DNA of 64,000 nt from Pseudomonas floridensis (lineage in GTDB: Bacteria; Pseudomonadota; Gammaproteobacteria; Pseudomonadales; Pseudomonadaceae), in NCBI RefSeq assembly GCF_002087235.1, contig NZ_MUIO01000096.1:1-64000 (forward strand). Reading direction: 5' to 3'. Every line of letters starts with the position of its first letter. The first letter of the stretch is position 1. Below the pieces are notes generated by a model. The model saw only the letters and a program-made list of their open reading frames with translations. It had not been told where the DNA came from and searched no databases. This document shows, one piece after another, positions 8,768 to 18,274 of this stretch. The translations under genes and the position numbers were made by a program.

Positions 8768-11700
8768 TCAATTCTTGATTCTCGGTGGCCAGGCCAGGCT
8801 GAAGTCTTCGTAATCGAGCGACAGATTAGGGCTATACGCATAATCCACTGAAATATTTGGCCAGCGCGACTTTACATACTCTATCTCTAGCGCAAATCGT
8901 GCCTGCTTTTGAGGCGTATCTTCCAAACCTCGAGTGGCAGACTCGTGGTGATAAAGCTCTGCAAAAGGCGTCCAAACATTCAAGTATCCAGCCTCCTGTA
9001 CCCTTAAGCAAAAATCTACGTCATTAAACGCGATTTTTAGGTGTTCTTCGTTCAGTCCATTAACCTGGTTAAATATAGATTTTTTAACGATCAGGCAGGC
9101 TGCGGTTACCGCAGAGAACTCTTGAATAAGCTCAGCGCGGAAAAAGTAACCAGGTACCCCTTTAGGGAGATATTTATGTGAATGCCCCGCGACGCCACCG
9201 AGCCCAACAATAACGCCGCCATGTTGCAAGCGGTCGTCTGGATACCACAACCGTGCACCTACGCAACCGACTTTAGGTTGCAGAGCGATAGAAACCATTT
9301 CACTCAACCATTCAGGTGTAATGACTTCAATGTCGTTATTGATGAGGCCAATCAACTCGCCATTTGCAATGCGAACTGCACCGTTATTGAGGGCTGAGTA
9401 GTTGAACGGACCGTCGTCTCGCAAAACACGGATGTTTTCCTCTTGATCGATCTGAGCGAAATACTCAAGCGACTCAGGCTCGTCGGAACCATTATCGATA
9501 AGAATAATTTCGTAATTTTTATACGTAGTCAGACGCTTGATGCTGTCGATGCACTGTTTTACTAATGCGTGAGCATTTCGCGTGGGTATTACAAGCGTTA
9601 CCAGCGGCAGTACGTCCGGTAGCTTGTAGTGGACGCGATACATACCTTGAGGCAGTAATTCAGTTGTGCCAATATCGCCCTTGCGCTTCAGGTGGTCATC
9701 CAGTGCTTTCACACCTGCAAGCGCTGCGTAAGGTTTTTCATCGCCTGCCATTGCGGTACTACCAGCGTGTATCCTCCAATGGTAAAGGACGCGAGGAATA
9801 TGGATGATTTGGTTTCGCTCCAGTTTTTCTACGCAGCGTAGTGCCAAATCATAGTCCTGCGCACCTTCTAGTCCTACTCGGAACTTTCCGACCTCTTTGA
9901 CAAGATCACGTCGATAGGCTGCCAAATGACAAATCATGTTTTGAGAGCGGAAGAGAAATTCGTTCCAATCGGATTTGAAATAAGGCGAGCTGCGGTTGCC
10001 TTCGGTGTCGATCTTGTCTTCGTCGGAGTAGATAAGTCCCGCGTCTGGGTTTTCACGGATAGTACGCGCGATCCAGTACAAGGCATGTGCGGGAAGCAGA
10101 TCATCATTATCCATCAATGTAATGAACTGGCCTTTGGCGACATCCAGTGCCGAATTGCTGGCCTGCGAAATGTGACCGTTGCTGCCGCGGAAAACAACCT
10201 TAATACGTTTGTCACTTGCCTTAAGAGACTTCAGGTATTCGATGACGGCCGGATTAGTTGACGCGTCGTCGGCCAGGCAAAGTTCCCAGTTAGTATAAAG
10301 TTGCGCGCGAACGCTCTCCACGGCCTCCCGCAGAAAATCCAGTGGCGGATTATAGACCGGCATGATGATGGAAATGAGTGGGTATTCGACCCACCGCCCC
10401 ATGTGCTCGGTAATACGTTGTACATCGGCTTCGCCTAATGTGTCGTAATACTGCACCCATCGAGCATAGTCGTGGCGATTAGGCACTTCGCGTGTTTCTG
10501 CACCTACAAAAGCATGCTGTGCCTCGCCACGCACCCAGCGTGCTTGCGCCATGACTCCGGCAAGTCCTCTCAGCCGCCAAACCTGATACGCCTTGACCGC
10601 CGTGCTCGAGACACCGCCGCCGCGTTGGATAACCGCTCTCAGTAATGCTGCCGCACGTTTTGCACGCTGCAATGATTTGCGAACCTTTCTTAGAGGGGCA
10701 GTCACTTTCCAGCTGTATGACGATTGCATGGCAATAATCTGCAGATTCAGGTTATGGACGTGCGTGTCCTTATCGACCAATTCAAGGCGGTGGCTTTCCT
10801 GAATCGAACGAGACGAGGTTTCGAACTCCGCCAGCGCCTGAGCATGGCTTTCCTGAGCAGCATGTTTGGCTGCTTCAAGTTCCTGAAGTGCGAGCCGATG
10901 GTTTTCCTGAGCAGCAAATTTGGCTGCCTCAAGTTCCTGAAGTGCGAGGCGGTGGCTTTCCTGAGCTTCCATATTTGCGGTCTCGAGTTCTTTGAACGCC
11001 TGACGGTGAGTTTCCTGGGCTTGAAGATTCGCGGCCTCAAGCTCTTGGATTGCGAGACGGTGGCTCTCTTGGCCACTTATGTTGGCCGCTTGAAGTTCTT
11101 GAAGCGCAAGACGATGGCTTTCCTGGGCCTCAAGATTCGCGTCGCCAAGTTCCTTGAGCGCTTGGCGATGACTTTCCTGTATCGCTAGTTTTGAGGCTTC
11201 AAGCTCCTCCATCGCTTGGCGATGACTTTCTTCAACCGCCAGGTTTGCCACTTCAACAGCCTCGAGAGCTGAGCGATCTTTGAGATTCAAATCCGATATA
11301 GACTCAAGCGCCAGCTTGAGCTCCTCTTCCTGTTGAAGGAGTCGTTCAGCGACCTGTCCTTCCGTGAATAAAGTAAATGCAATCTGTATTTTGAACGACT
11401 TTCCACCTAATAGCGAATTGAGATCAACCGGCAGCACAATGTGCGGATCGTCATCAAGGGCCATGAACATGGTGCTGTCATTGATCTCGTTACTGAACGC
11501 CGTCGTGCCGGCAGCCGTCAAAGGCGCCTCTGCACTGTCACGCCATGACCAGACCTTTGTATTGGCCACATATATCTTTATGCTGTCGATCGAGAACGAT
11601 TGCCTTACATTGGTCGGGTCAAACCGAAGTTTCGCGCATCGCAGCGATGCTGGAATGGAAAACAGCAGCGTCTGACGACCGTCGTGGACAAACTGGCTTT

Positions 11701-13453
11701 TGGTGCGCTCTTCGGTGAAGGCACCGTCTTCTGCTCCAAGATAAAGCGTTGCCAATCTCTGTGCTGTATTTGCCAGCGAGCCCATCTTCTGGATGGTGAC
11801 GTCCGGAGACCAGTTCATGAAGGTTGCTGCGTCCCGACCTGTCACCCTTTCCTGGAACATCGCTTCCAGAACGATATAGCGATTGAGCTCTTCTTCAGTC
11901 ACCGCCAGGCCGACACTGCCCATCAACTCGATAATGAAATCGCGCCTGCTGATCATTGTCGGTGTCGGGTAAAACGGGGTAGAGCAGGCAATCAGCAACA
12001 GGAAGCCGCGCATCAGTAGATGGCCGAGTTCAACTCCCTCCTTCATCTCCCATTCGATGTCGATAAGGTGTGGCTTGCCCTCGGCATCGATAATGATGTT
12101 CTGTGGAACAGCGTCGATGTAGTGACCTGGAAGGCGGGCATCAACATGATCCAGTGCTGACAAGCTGCCTTCTGCTGCAACGAGCTGCCTGAGGCTGTCC
12201 AGATACTCGTTCAGGAACGGGGCGAATGTCTCAACAGTCCAGTTCTGGGTTGTGGTGGCTTCAAGAAAGCGTAGGCTGAGCAGGCTGCCTTTGGCATACC
12301 CGTGAGCCGCGGGGAGAATGAACCTGAACTGATCAGCGGAGTTGTCGACAGTCGTCGAGCTGCTCAGCCGTTGGTATTGAACTTCAATGCCATCGGGCGT
12401 GGTGACGAACACGGACGCTTTGCAGTACTCGGGATTACGACCTGTGCTGTAGTGATAAGCCAGCACATTTTCCGGGACGGACTGTTCTTGCGCGCAGGAC
12501 GCGATAACCAGAAACGAGTTCGCCAGGTCCATACCTAGCTGATTATCGATAACGACAGGCCAGGCCTTTTCAAGGTTGAAGGTCGTATTTGAAGGCAGTT
12601 GTGGGTCTTTGCGAGTGTTTTGTGTCGCCAGCGCCGCCGCATCGAAATTTTTCGACTTGAAACCGTTTTCAGTGACCAGGGAGTTGGGGATCTTGTAGTC
12701 AGGGTAGGGCGACAAGAAGCTCGATGACGCAAAGCCTGCTCGGGCTACGAGCGCTTCCAGTTCTCTGCGGCCAAAGGTCTTGGGCTGGCGATCGGCATAG
12801 CGTCCTTCGATGCCGTACATGGCCACGCCGACATGATCTTCCGGAGCTCCGGCAAAGTACTTGAGGCCGAGCTGGTTCTCGATGGCGATGAACAGGTGCC
12901 CATCAGGCTTCAGCAGCTTGCGAACCCGCGCCAGCATGCCGTATGCCGGATCTGCGTCATTGCTGAACATGCTGGCGTATTCAAGCACACCTATCAGCGT
13001 GATCACATCGAACTGCTCATCGACCTTGAAGTCGTCGAACCTTTCCGCGAGCACTGTGACGTTATCCAGGCCCCGAGTCCGGCTGGCCGCTATCGCGGCG
13101 CGGCGCGGGCTGCCCTCCAATGAAAGTACAGTGGCCCCTGCCTCTCCGAGATAGCGGCTGATAGCTCCGCAACCTGCGCCTATTTCCAGAACCGATTTGC
13201 CTTTGAGCAAGTGTTCGAAAGGGCGGAACAGATTGCCGCGACTCGAACTCAGGTGATAAAGCTTGGCCCAGTCAGTGCAGTACAGTGGCAATTCGGTGGA
13301 CAGCACCGAGACATCATTCGCTTCACGAACAATCGCAGCCAGTTCACTCTCAGCCTTGTCACCATCGCTATAGGCAATGCCTTGATAATCCGAGCGCACC
13401 CAAACTGCCGTGTCTGCGTCACGGGTATAGCCATATTTATCAAGCTCAAGCAT
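8768..13453 (-). CDS. giant O-chain enzyme: methyltransferase, kinase-like, 18-residue-repeat rod, two GT2 domains
   Basis: 1561 residues. Residues ~60-290 are a class I SAM methyltransferase (VLEIGAGCG at 88-96). Residues ~320-560 resemble a small kinase fold: EVQYQRLS, then a catalytic-loop-like HYIDAVPQNIIID near 440 and a DFG-like LIDIEWE. Residues ~697-908 are a charged helix with eight perfect-length 18-residue repeats (742-885). SYSWKVTAPLRK then leads into two GT2 domains (~1025 PLISIIMPVYN...DNDD; ~1284 VTLVIPTRN...NNDIEV). WbdD (methyltransferase-kinase-coiled coil) and WsaE (methyltransferase plus two rhamnosyltransferases) each cover part of this plan. Likely role: polymerise, cap and measure the rhamnan. 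It overlaps wzt by 8 bases. Confidence 0.88.
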   Translation of the reverse strand: MLELDKYGYTRDADTAVWVRSDYQGIAYSDGDKAESELAAIVREANDVSVLSTELPLYCTDWAKLYHLSSSRGNLFRPFEHLLKGKSVLEIGAGCGAISRYLGEAGATVLSLEGSPRRAAIAASRTRGLDNVTVLAERFDDFKVDEQFDVITLIGVLEYASMFSNDADPAYGMLARVRKLLKPDGHLFIAIENQLGLKYFAGAPEDHVGVAMYGIEGRYADRQPKTFGRRELEALVARAGFASSSFLSPYPDYKIPNSLVTENGFKSKNFDAAALATQNTRKDPQLPSNTTFNLEKAWPVVIDNQLGMDLANSFLVIASCAQEQSVPENVLAYHYSTGRNPEYCKASVFVTTPDGIEVQYQRLSSSTTVDNSADQFRFILPAAHGYAKGSLLSLRFLEATTTQNWTVETFAPFLNEYLDSLRQLVAAEGSLSALDHVDARLPGHYIDAVPQNIIIDAEGKPHLIDIEWEMKEGVELGHLLMRGFLLLIACSTPFYPTPTMISRRDFIIELMGSVGLAVTEEELNRYIVLEAMFQERVTGRDAATFMNWSPDVTIQKMGSLANTAQRLATLYLGAEDGAFTEERTKSQFVHDGRQTLLFSIPASLRCAKLRFDPTNVRQSFSIDSIKIYVANTKVWSWRDSAEAPLTAAGTTAFSNEINDSTMFMALDDDPHIVLPVDLNSLLGGKSFKIQIAFTLFTEGQVAERLLQQEEELKLALESISDLNLKDRSALEAVEVANLAVEESHRQAMEELEASKLAIQESHRQALKELGDANLEAQESHRLALQELQAANISGQESHRLAIQELEAANLQAQETHRQAFKELETANMEAQESHRLALQELEAAKFAAQENHRLALQELEAAKHAAQESHAQALAEFETSSRSIQESHRLELVDKDTHVHNLNLQIIAMQSSYSWKVTAPLRKVRKSLQRAKRAAALLRAVIQRGGGVSSTAVKAYQVWRLRGLAGVMAQARWVRGEAQHAFVGAETREVPNRHDYARWVQYYDTLGEADVQRITEHMGRWVEYPLISIIMPVYNPPLDFLREAVESVRAQLYTNWELCLADDASTNPAVIEYLKSLKASDKRIKVVFRGSNGHISQASNSALDVAKGQFITLMDNDDLLPAHALYWIARTIRENPDAGLIYSDEDKIDTEGNRSSPYFKSDWNEFLFRSQNMICHLAAYRRDLVKEVGKFRVGLEGAQDYDLALRCVEKLERNQIIHIPRVLYHWRIHAGSTAMAGDEKPYAALAGVKALDDHLKRKGDIGTTELLPQGMYRVHYKLPDVLPLVTLVIPTRNAHALVKQCIDSIKRLTTYKNYEIILIDNGSDEPESLEYFAQIDQEENIRVLRDDGPFNYSALNNGAVRIANGELIGLINNDIEVITPEWLSEMVSIALQPKVGCVGARLWYPDDRLQHGGVIVGLGGVAGHSHKYLPKGVPGYFFRAELIQEFSAVTAACLIVKKSIFNQVNGLNEEHLKIAFNDVDFCLRVQEAGYLNVWTPFAELYHHESATRGLEDTPQKQARFALEIEYVKSRWPNISVDYAYSPNLSLDYEDFSLAWPPRIKN
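10799..11230 (-). repeat. 54-bp tandem repeats (8 units) coding the helical rod
   Basis: Eight head-to-tail 54-bp units in frame within the giant gene, each coding an 18-residue unit close to E-S-H-R-x-A-L-x-E-L-E-A-A-x-x-x-A-Q. A ninth unit begins at 10798 and decays after ESHR. Units differ at several bases, so the array is old enough to have diverged but is still exactly in register. Eighteen residues are five alpha-helical turns at 3.6 residues per turn, consistent with one straight helix. Confidence 0.92.
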
Positions 13454-14813
13454 TAGCGATTACCGAATCAATGGCCATAGAGGCGCCAAGGTCTATCAAA
13501 CCCAGAAGCTTTGGAGTGGGTTCGACGATGAAATGTATGGAGTCATAACGCCTGTCGTGGGGTATGACGTCTTCACCTTCACGTGAGGCAATACCTACTG
13601 AGATGAAATAGTCGCCGGTCGCCAGGGCGTTTTTGAACCTGAGGCAAGCTTTTGCGCTGGAGTTAGCGCCACCGATTAATCCATTTGGCTCGCAGTCGAT
13701 GATATAAGAGTTGGTGCCGTACACAGTCACCCCCTCTTTTGTCTTAATTGTGAAGCCGATAATCGGGCTTACGACCATACTGTGAAATCTCATAGATACA
13801 TACAGCGTTATATCCTCACCAGACTCCACGCTTTTGGGAAACTCTCGGCCTGATGCGCTTATATGGAAATCAAGCAGCGTCGCAGCACCGTCACCCCAGC
13901 GGTATTCATGTGGGTTGTAGCCCGGTCGGCTGGCGTAGACGTCCTCGTCAAACCGCAGCGCTACGGTGTCGCTTTCAACCGGAGCAATCTCGACGCGCTC
14001 GGCTTCGGCCAGGTCCAGACTTTTGTCCGTGATCGGGCTCTTGTCACGTCCGAACAGCAGGTCGGTGTAGCGATTGATCACGGGGCGTGACTCGCCGATC
14101 ATTTCGATCCTGCTCTGCTCCAGCAGAATGGCGCGGGAGCAGTGAGTGACGACTTGCTCACTGGAGTGCGTGACCAGAAGAATGCTGGTGCCGTTTTCCT
14201 TCAACTGGCGAAGACGTTCGAAGCATTTGGCCTGGAAACGGGCATCGCCAACGGACAATGCTTCGTCGACGACCAGAATTTCCGGGTCCACCTGGGCCTG
14301 AACCGCAAAGGCCAGGCGCACCGCCATACCGCTCGAGTAGGCCTTGACGGGCTGATCGAGGAATTCTCCGATGTCGGCAAAGCCTGCGATGGCATCGAAT
14401 CGTTCATCGACCTCGTCACGCGTCAGACCCAGTACGGCTGCGTTCAGATATACGTTTTCACGGCCAGTGAATTCGGGGTTGAAGCCCGAGCCCAGTTCAA
14501 GCAAGGCCGCTACCCGGCCACGGGTCTGAATTTCACCGATGGTCGGGTTCAACGTCCCGCAGATGATCTGCAGCAGTGTCGACTTGCCAGAGCCGTTACG
14601 GCCAACAATACCGACGGTCTCGCCTTTATTGACCTCAAAGCTTATGTCTCGCAGCGCCCAGAACTCTTTACCGTACGTGGTGGTGGCTTGTTTGCCCGCC
14701 CAGCGTTGCAGTCTCGGCACCACGGCCTGCTTGAGACGCTCATGGGGTTTTTCGTAGGTGTAAAAACACTTGGAGACGTTTTTTACGCTGATAACCGGTT
14801 GATCAGATGACAT
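13446..14813 (-). CDS. wzt: O-polysaccharide ABC exporter ATPase with C-terminal carbohydrate-binding domain
   Basis: 455 residues. The N-terminal ATPase has Walker A GRNGSGKST, signature YSSGMAVRLAFAV and Walker B EILVVDEALSVGD. Residues ~290-455 form an extra beta-rich domain like that of Wzt proteins which recognise the capped non-reducing end of the finished chain. That fits the next gene, which codes a putative capping enzyme. ATG 14813 follows aaggattcg and overlaps wzm by 11 bases; a longer N-terminus (14855) would overlap wzm more and adds nothing conserved. Acts at the inner membrane with Wzm. Confidence 0.93.
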   Translation of the reverse strand: MSSDQPVISVKNVSKCFYTYEKPHERLKQAVVPRLQRWAGKQATTTYGKEFWALRDISFEVNKGETVGIVGRNGSGKSTLLQIICGTLNPTIGEIQTRGRVAALLELGSGFNPEFTGRENVYLNAAVLGLTRDEVDERFDAIAGFADIGEFLDQPVKAYSSGMAVRLAFAVQAQVDPEILVVDEALSVGDARFQAKCFERLRQLKENGTSILLVTHSSEQVVTHCSRAILLEQSRIEMIGESRPVINRYTDLLFGRDKSPITDKSLDLAEAERVEIAPVESDTVALRFDEDVYASRPGYNPHEYRWGDGAATLLDFHISASGREFPKSVESGEDITLYVSMRFHSMVVSPIIGFTIKTKEGVTVYGTNSYIIDCEPNGLIGGANSSAKACLRFKNALATGDYFISVGIASREGEDVIPHDRRYDSIHFIVEPTPKLLGLIDLGASMAIDSVIANA

Positions 14814-15630
14814 CAGCGAATCCTTTACGTGTCTTTTGGAAGAACCAGAAACCAATGGCTGCCATAACGGCGCCGATCAGAATCGCTATGCCGAGGCTGT
14901 CCCAATGGGGGAGGTTACCGAACAGCAATACGCTGCGGCTTTCTTCGATGATGTAAGTCAGCGGGTTCAGTTGCAGCCACGGCCGATAGACTTCCGGCAG
15001 TGCCGCAACCGGATAGAGGACCGGAGACAGAAAAAGCAGAACCGTGGTCAGTACGGTGATCACATGGCCTACATCTCGCAAATACACCCCCAATGAAGCC
15101 AGCAACCAGCTGATCCCCAGTGTCCCGAGAATCAGCGGCACGAGAATCAAGGGAAACAGCAAAGCGGTCCAGTAGAGTGTGTGCGAAATCAACAACTGTG
15201 CGATCACCAGCACGACGAGGCTGATGCAGCTGTGGAAAAGCGCTGAGCCCAAGGTGATAACCGGCAGGATCTCCAGCGGGAAAACCACTTTCTTTACGTA
15301 GTTGCTGTTGCTCATCACCAGCGAAGGCGCCCGGTTTGCGCATTCGGCGAACAGGCCGTGCACAATCATGCCAACGAACAGAAGGATAGCGAAACCACCT
15401 TTGCCTGTGTCCACGCCAACCCAGCGTGCGCTGAAGATCTCGGAAAACACAAAGGTATACACCGCCAGCATCAACACAGGGTTGAAGAACGACCAGGCCA
15501 GTCCCATGACCGAGCCACGATAACGGCCGATCACTTCGCGCCGGGTCATCTGCGAAATCAATGAGCGGTTCGTCCAGAGGCTGTGCACCAGGCGCAACGG
15601 CCCGGCGGATGGCGTCATGTGAGGATTCAT
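14803..15630 (-). CDS. wzm: O-polysaccharide ABC exporter permease
   Basis: 275 residues of the ABC-2 polysaccharide export family, with six hydrophobic helices and the typical amphipathic start (TRREVIGRYRGSVMGLAWSF). It forms the channel through which the undecaprenyl-linked chain is moved to the periplasm, partnered by the overlapping wzt. About 800 bases without a convincing gene precede it, so it may start its own transcript. ATG 15630 is used; an ATG four codons later is possible. Confidence 0.93.
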   Translation of the reverse strand: MNPHMTPSAGPLRLVHSLWTNRSLISQMTRREVIGRYRGSVMGLAWSFFNPVLMLAVYTFVFSEIFSARWVGVDTGKGGFAILLFVGMIVHGLFAECANRAPSLVMSNSNYVKKVVFPLEILPVITLGSALFHSCISLVVLVIAQLLISHTLYWTALLFPLILVPLILGTLGISWLLASLGVYLRDVGHVITVLTTVLLFLSPVLYPVAALPEVYRPWLQLNPLTYIIEESRSVLLFGNLPHWDSLGIAILIGAVMAAIGFWFFQKTRKGFADVI

Positions 15631-16426
15631 CAGGCAGATACCTCAGCGTTTCCTGAGCCCGGCACTTTTTGAGGCAGGCATTTGCTGAGAAAACCGAGAT
15701 CATCACCAGGTGAATTTGGTTTGAAAACGATGACGTCGGTATAGGCGAGGCAAGGTGCGATCATGTGTAACGTATCTCCGAAATACTGACCAGAACCGGT
15801 TGACGCCGTCCTGGTTGAAAAAAGCGTCTGACGGAAAATGCCGCCAGTTGTCTGAGATGCGAAGGTGTGGAGCAAATGTGGTGGGGCGATGGTTTGCCCG
15901 CGCGTTGAAAAAGACACCGGCATTTGAGTCCGGCGAAAGGCTTCTGCACGGAGTGGAGGGCTGGCGCAATGGTCACTGCAGGGTACGTTGCACGCATCGT
16001 TGTTCTAGGTCTTTTCGATGTGATTCCGACGATGAGCAACACGAAGGTTTTCATGGCAGGACAATGGTTGCGAAAGAAACTCATCCAGTATTCATTGCCT
16101 CGGAAAACGGAGGTTCTGCAGTCCTTCCATCGCAGGTCAGGCCCGTAAATCTGTGCCTTTGACACTGCTTTTGTCTGGTCGTGCCGTACCGCGTGGTCGA
16201 GTTCTTTACGCTGTAAACAAAGGTGCGCACATTAACATAAGCAGCACTTGGAGAACATTCGGCAGCAGGGAATTTAACCGTTGTCAGGCTAACGGTTTTC
16301 CAGTGATGACTGTGCTTTTCCCGAACACATCAGCCTGCTCTGGATCGAAGGCGTCGCGTCCAGCCCTTATCTATCAAAGGGTTGCGTGGCTACATTGAAA
16401 TGCAGGTCCCCGCGAAGGGCATTGCG
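15631..16426. other. 796-base gap in the polysaccharide locus, no convincing gene
   Basis: Between wzm and the GT2 gene. Short open frames exist on both strands (the longest ~135 codons at 15755-16165) but none has a good ribosome site, recognisable motif or plausible composition (very rich in Arg, Ser, Cys and His). Either a long regulatory leader for wzm-wzt or the remains of a decayed gene; I cannot decide which. No terminator or repeat stands out. Confidence 0.6.
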
Positions 16427-17338
16427 TCACTTTCCTGCCAGCGCGGCTGCCAGGCACGCGATGATGAAAAGAGCTTTATCACGAGGGCGTCTGCGGCATT
16501 GCCGTGCCTTGAAGATCAGGCCAAGGAACAGCGCCTGGGTAGAAGCTGATTTTCGACGCGACAAGACCTGGCTACCGCCGATGAGCCGATCGATCAATAG
16601 CACCTGCTCCGGCCACCAGCCGTCAGTGATTTTATCCAGGCGGGTCTTGAGTGCCGTCAGCCCGGTATTGGCGCCGACTTGATTGCCTGCGTGCTGGCGA
16701 TAATCCATGCTCGGAGCCGGATCGATGTGCCAGAGGAATCCATGACTGCGAGCGAAGGCGTAGCAATACCAGTCATGCAAGCCTGCCTGCTGTGCATCAG
16801 CCCAGTGGTCGATGAGTGAGGTTTTGAAGGCGTCAGCGAGCCTGCGGTTCATGACATACGTACAACCCGGCCCGGCCGCCTCGAACACATGATCCCATTT
16901 GACCTGAGGCTGAGCCTTGTCCAGCAGCATGCGTCTGCCATCAGGCCAGAACGCAGTTACATTACTGGAATAGGCGTCGTGGTTGCCCGCGTTCAGGTGC
17001 GATGTGGCGCGTTCGAGCTTGTCCGGATACCAGATATCGTCCTGGTCCGAGAACGCTACATAGTCGAAGGCCGAGAAATCGACATCCCTGATCAATCGAA
17101 AGAAGTTGCGTGACGCTCCACCAAACTTTCCGGCAGGAGGCAGCAGGGTGATAGGTGCATGACATTGTGCGTAGTTGGCACACCATGCTTCAGTGCCGTC
17201 CGTGGAAGGATCGACACTGATGAATACGCTGATACAAACGTTGGTCTGCTTGAGAATGGAGTCAAGCTGCTCCTGTATCCACTCCATACCGTTGTAAGCT
17301 GCCAGTAGCACGGCGACCTTGGGAAAAACAGACGACAT
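16427..17338 (-). CDS. family 2 glycosyltransferase (probable rhamnosyltransferase)
   Basis: 303-residue GT2 enzyme: VAVLLAAYNGMEWIQEQLDS, a SVDPSTDGT motif, FSDQDDIWYPDK and MDYRQHAGNQVGANTG. It is clearly paralogous to the plus-strand gene at 706. It follows rmlA by about 45 bases and so is probably co-transcribed with the dTDP-L-rhamnose genes. Candidate for adding rhamnose during chain start or adaptor synthesis. The ATG at 17338 is in frame three codons after a GTG that lies too close to its aagg. Confidence 0.85.
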   Translation of the reverse strand: MSSVFPKVAVLLAAYNGMEWIQEQLDSILKQTNVCISVFISVDPSTDGTEAWCANYAQCHAPITLLPPAGKFGGASRNFFRLIRDVDFSAFDYVAFSDQDDIWYPDKLERATSHLNAGNHDAYSSNVTAFWPDGRRMLLDKAQPQVKWDHVFEAAGPGCTYVMNRRLADAFKTSLIDHWADAQQAGLHDWYCYAFARSHGFLWHIDPAPSMDYRQHAGNQVGANTGLTALKTRLDKITDGWWPEQVLLIDRLIGGSQVLSRRKSASTQALFLGLIFKARQCRRRPRDKALFIIACLAAALAGK

Positions 17339-17383
17339 ACTGTTCACAGCCTTGCGGTATGGAGTGTGGTGACGCTCTACGGC

Positions 17384-18274
17384 TTAGAAAGAACCCAGGT
17401 CCAGCAGTTTCTGCAGGTACTGCCCGTAGCCGGTCTTCTTCAGTTTCTGAGCCTGTTCACCCAGTTGCTCCGAAGTGATCCAGCCGTTGGTGTACGCGAT
17501 CTCTTCGAGGCAGGCCACTTTCCAGCCTTGACGCTGTTCGATGGTGTGCACGAAGTGGCTCGCTTCCAGCAGCGACTCGTGAGTGCCAGTGTCCAGCCAG
17601 GCGAAGCCACGGCCCAGAATTTCTACGGTCAGGCTCTTCTGTTCCAGGTAAGCACGGTTCACGTCAGTGATTTCCAGCTCGCCGCGTTCGGAAGGCTTGA
17701 TGTTCTTGGCGATCTCGACGACCTGGTTGTCGTAGAAATACAGGCCGGTCACCGCGTAGCTCGACTTCGGTGCCGACGGTTTTTCTTCGATGCTCAGGGC
17801 GCGACCTGTCTCGTCGAACTCGACAACACCAAAGCGCTCGGGATCGGAAACGTGGTAGCCGAATACGGTTGCGCCGCTGGTCTGCTGGCTCGCGGAGCGC
17901 AGGTTTTCCGAGAAGTGCTGGCCGTAGAAAATGTTGTCACCCAGGATCAGGCAGCAAGGGTCCTTGCCGATGAACTCTTCACCAATGATGAATGCTTGCG
18001 CCAGACCATCCGGCGTTGGCTGTTCTGCATAAGTAAGCTGAATGCCGTATTGACTGCCGTCGCCCAGAAGCTTGCGGAAGGAAGGCAGGTCTTCCGGTGT
18101 CGAGATGATCAGGATTTCACGCATGCCAGCCAGCATCAGCACCGACAGCGGGTAGAAAATCATCGGCTTGTCGTAGATCGGCAACATTTGCTTGGACACA
18201 CCGAGTGTCAGGGGGTGCAGACGAGTCCCCGAGCCGCCGGCCAGGATGATGCCTTTACGATTAGTCGTGGTCAT
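17384..18274 (-). CDS. rmlA: glucose-1-phosphate thymidylyltransferase
   Basis: 296 residues, full length for RmlA. It makes dTDP-glucose from glucose-1-phosphate and dTTP, the first step towards dTDP-L-rhamnose and dTDP-Fuc3NAc. The N-terminal nucleotide loop is GIILAGGSGTRLHPLT, followed by SKQMLPIYDKPMIFYPL and LILGDNIFYG. The start overlaps the end of rmlD by four bases. RmlA is normally inhibited allosterically by dTDP-rhamnose (family knowledge). Confidence 0.96.
   Translation of the reverse strand: MTTTNRKGIILAGGSGTRLHPLTLGVSKQMLPIYDKPMIFYPLSVLMLAGMREILIISTPEDLPSFRKLLGDGSQYGIQLTYAEQPTPDGLAQAFIIGEEFIGKDPCCLILGDNIFYGQHFSENLRSASQQTSGATVFGYHVSDPERFGVVEFDETGRALSIEEKPSAPKSSYAVTGLYFYDNQVVEIAKNIKPSERGELEITDVNRAYLEQKSLTVEILGRGFAWLDTGTHESLLEASHFVHTIEQRQGWKVACLEEIAYTNGWITSEQLGEQAQKLKKTGYGQYLQKLLDLGSF

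Noticed and set aside
10799..11230. Regular short repeats considered as CRISPR
   Set aside because: Repeats are contiguous 54-bp coding units with no spacers and stay in frame.
15755..16165. Overlapping ~135-codon frames on both strands in the wzm gap
   Set aside because: Neither has a ribosome site, family motif or protein-like composition; kept only as part of the gap note.
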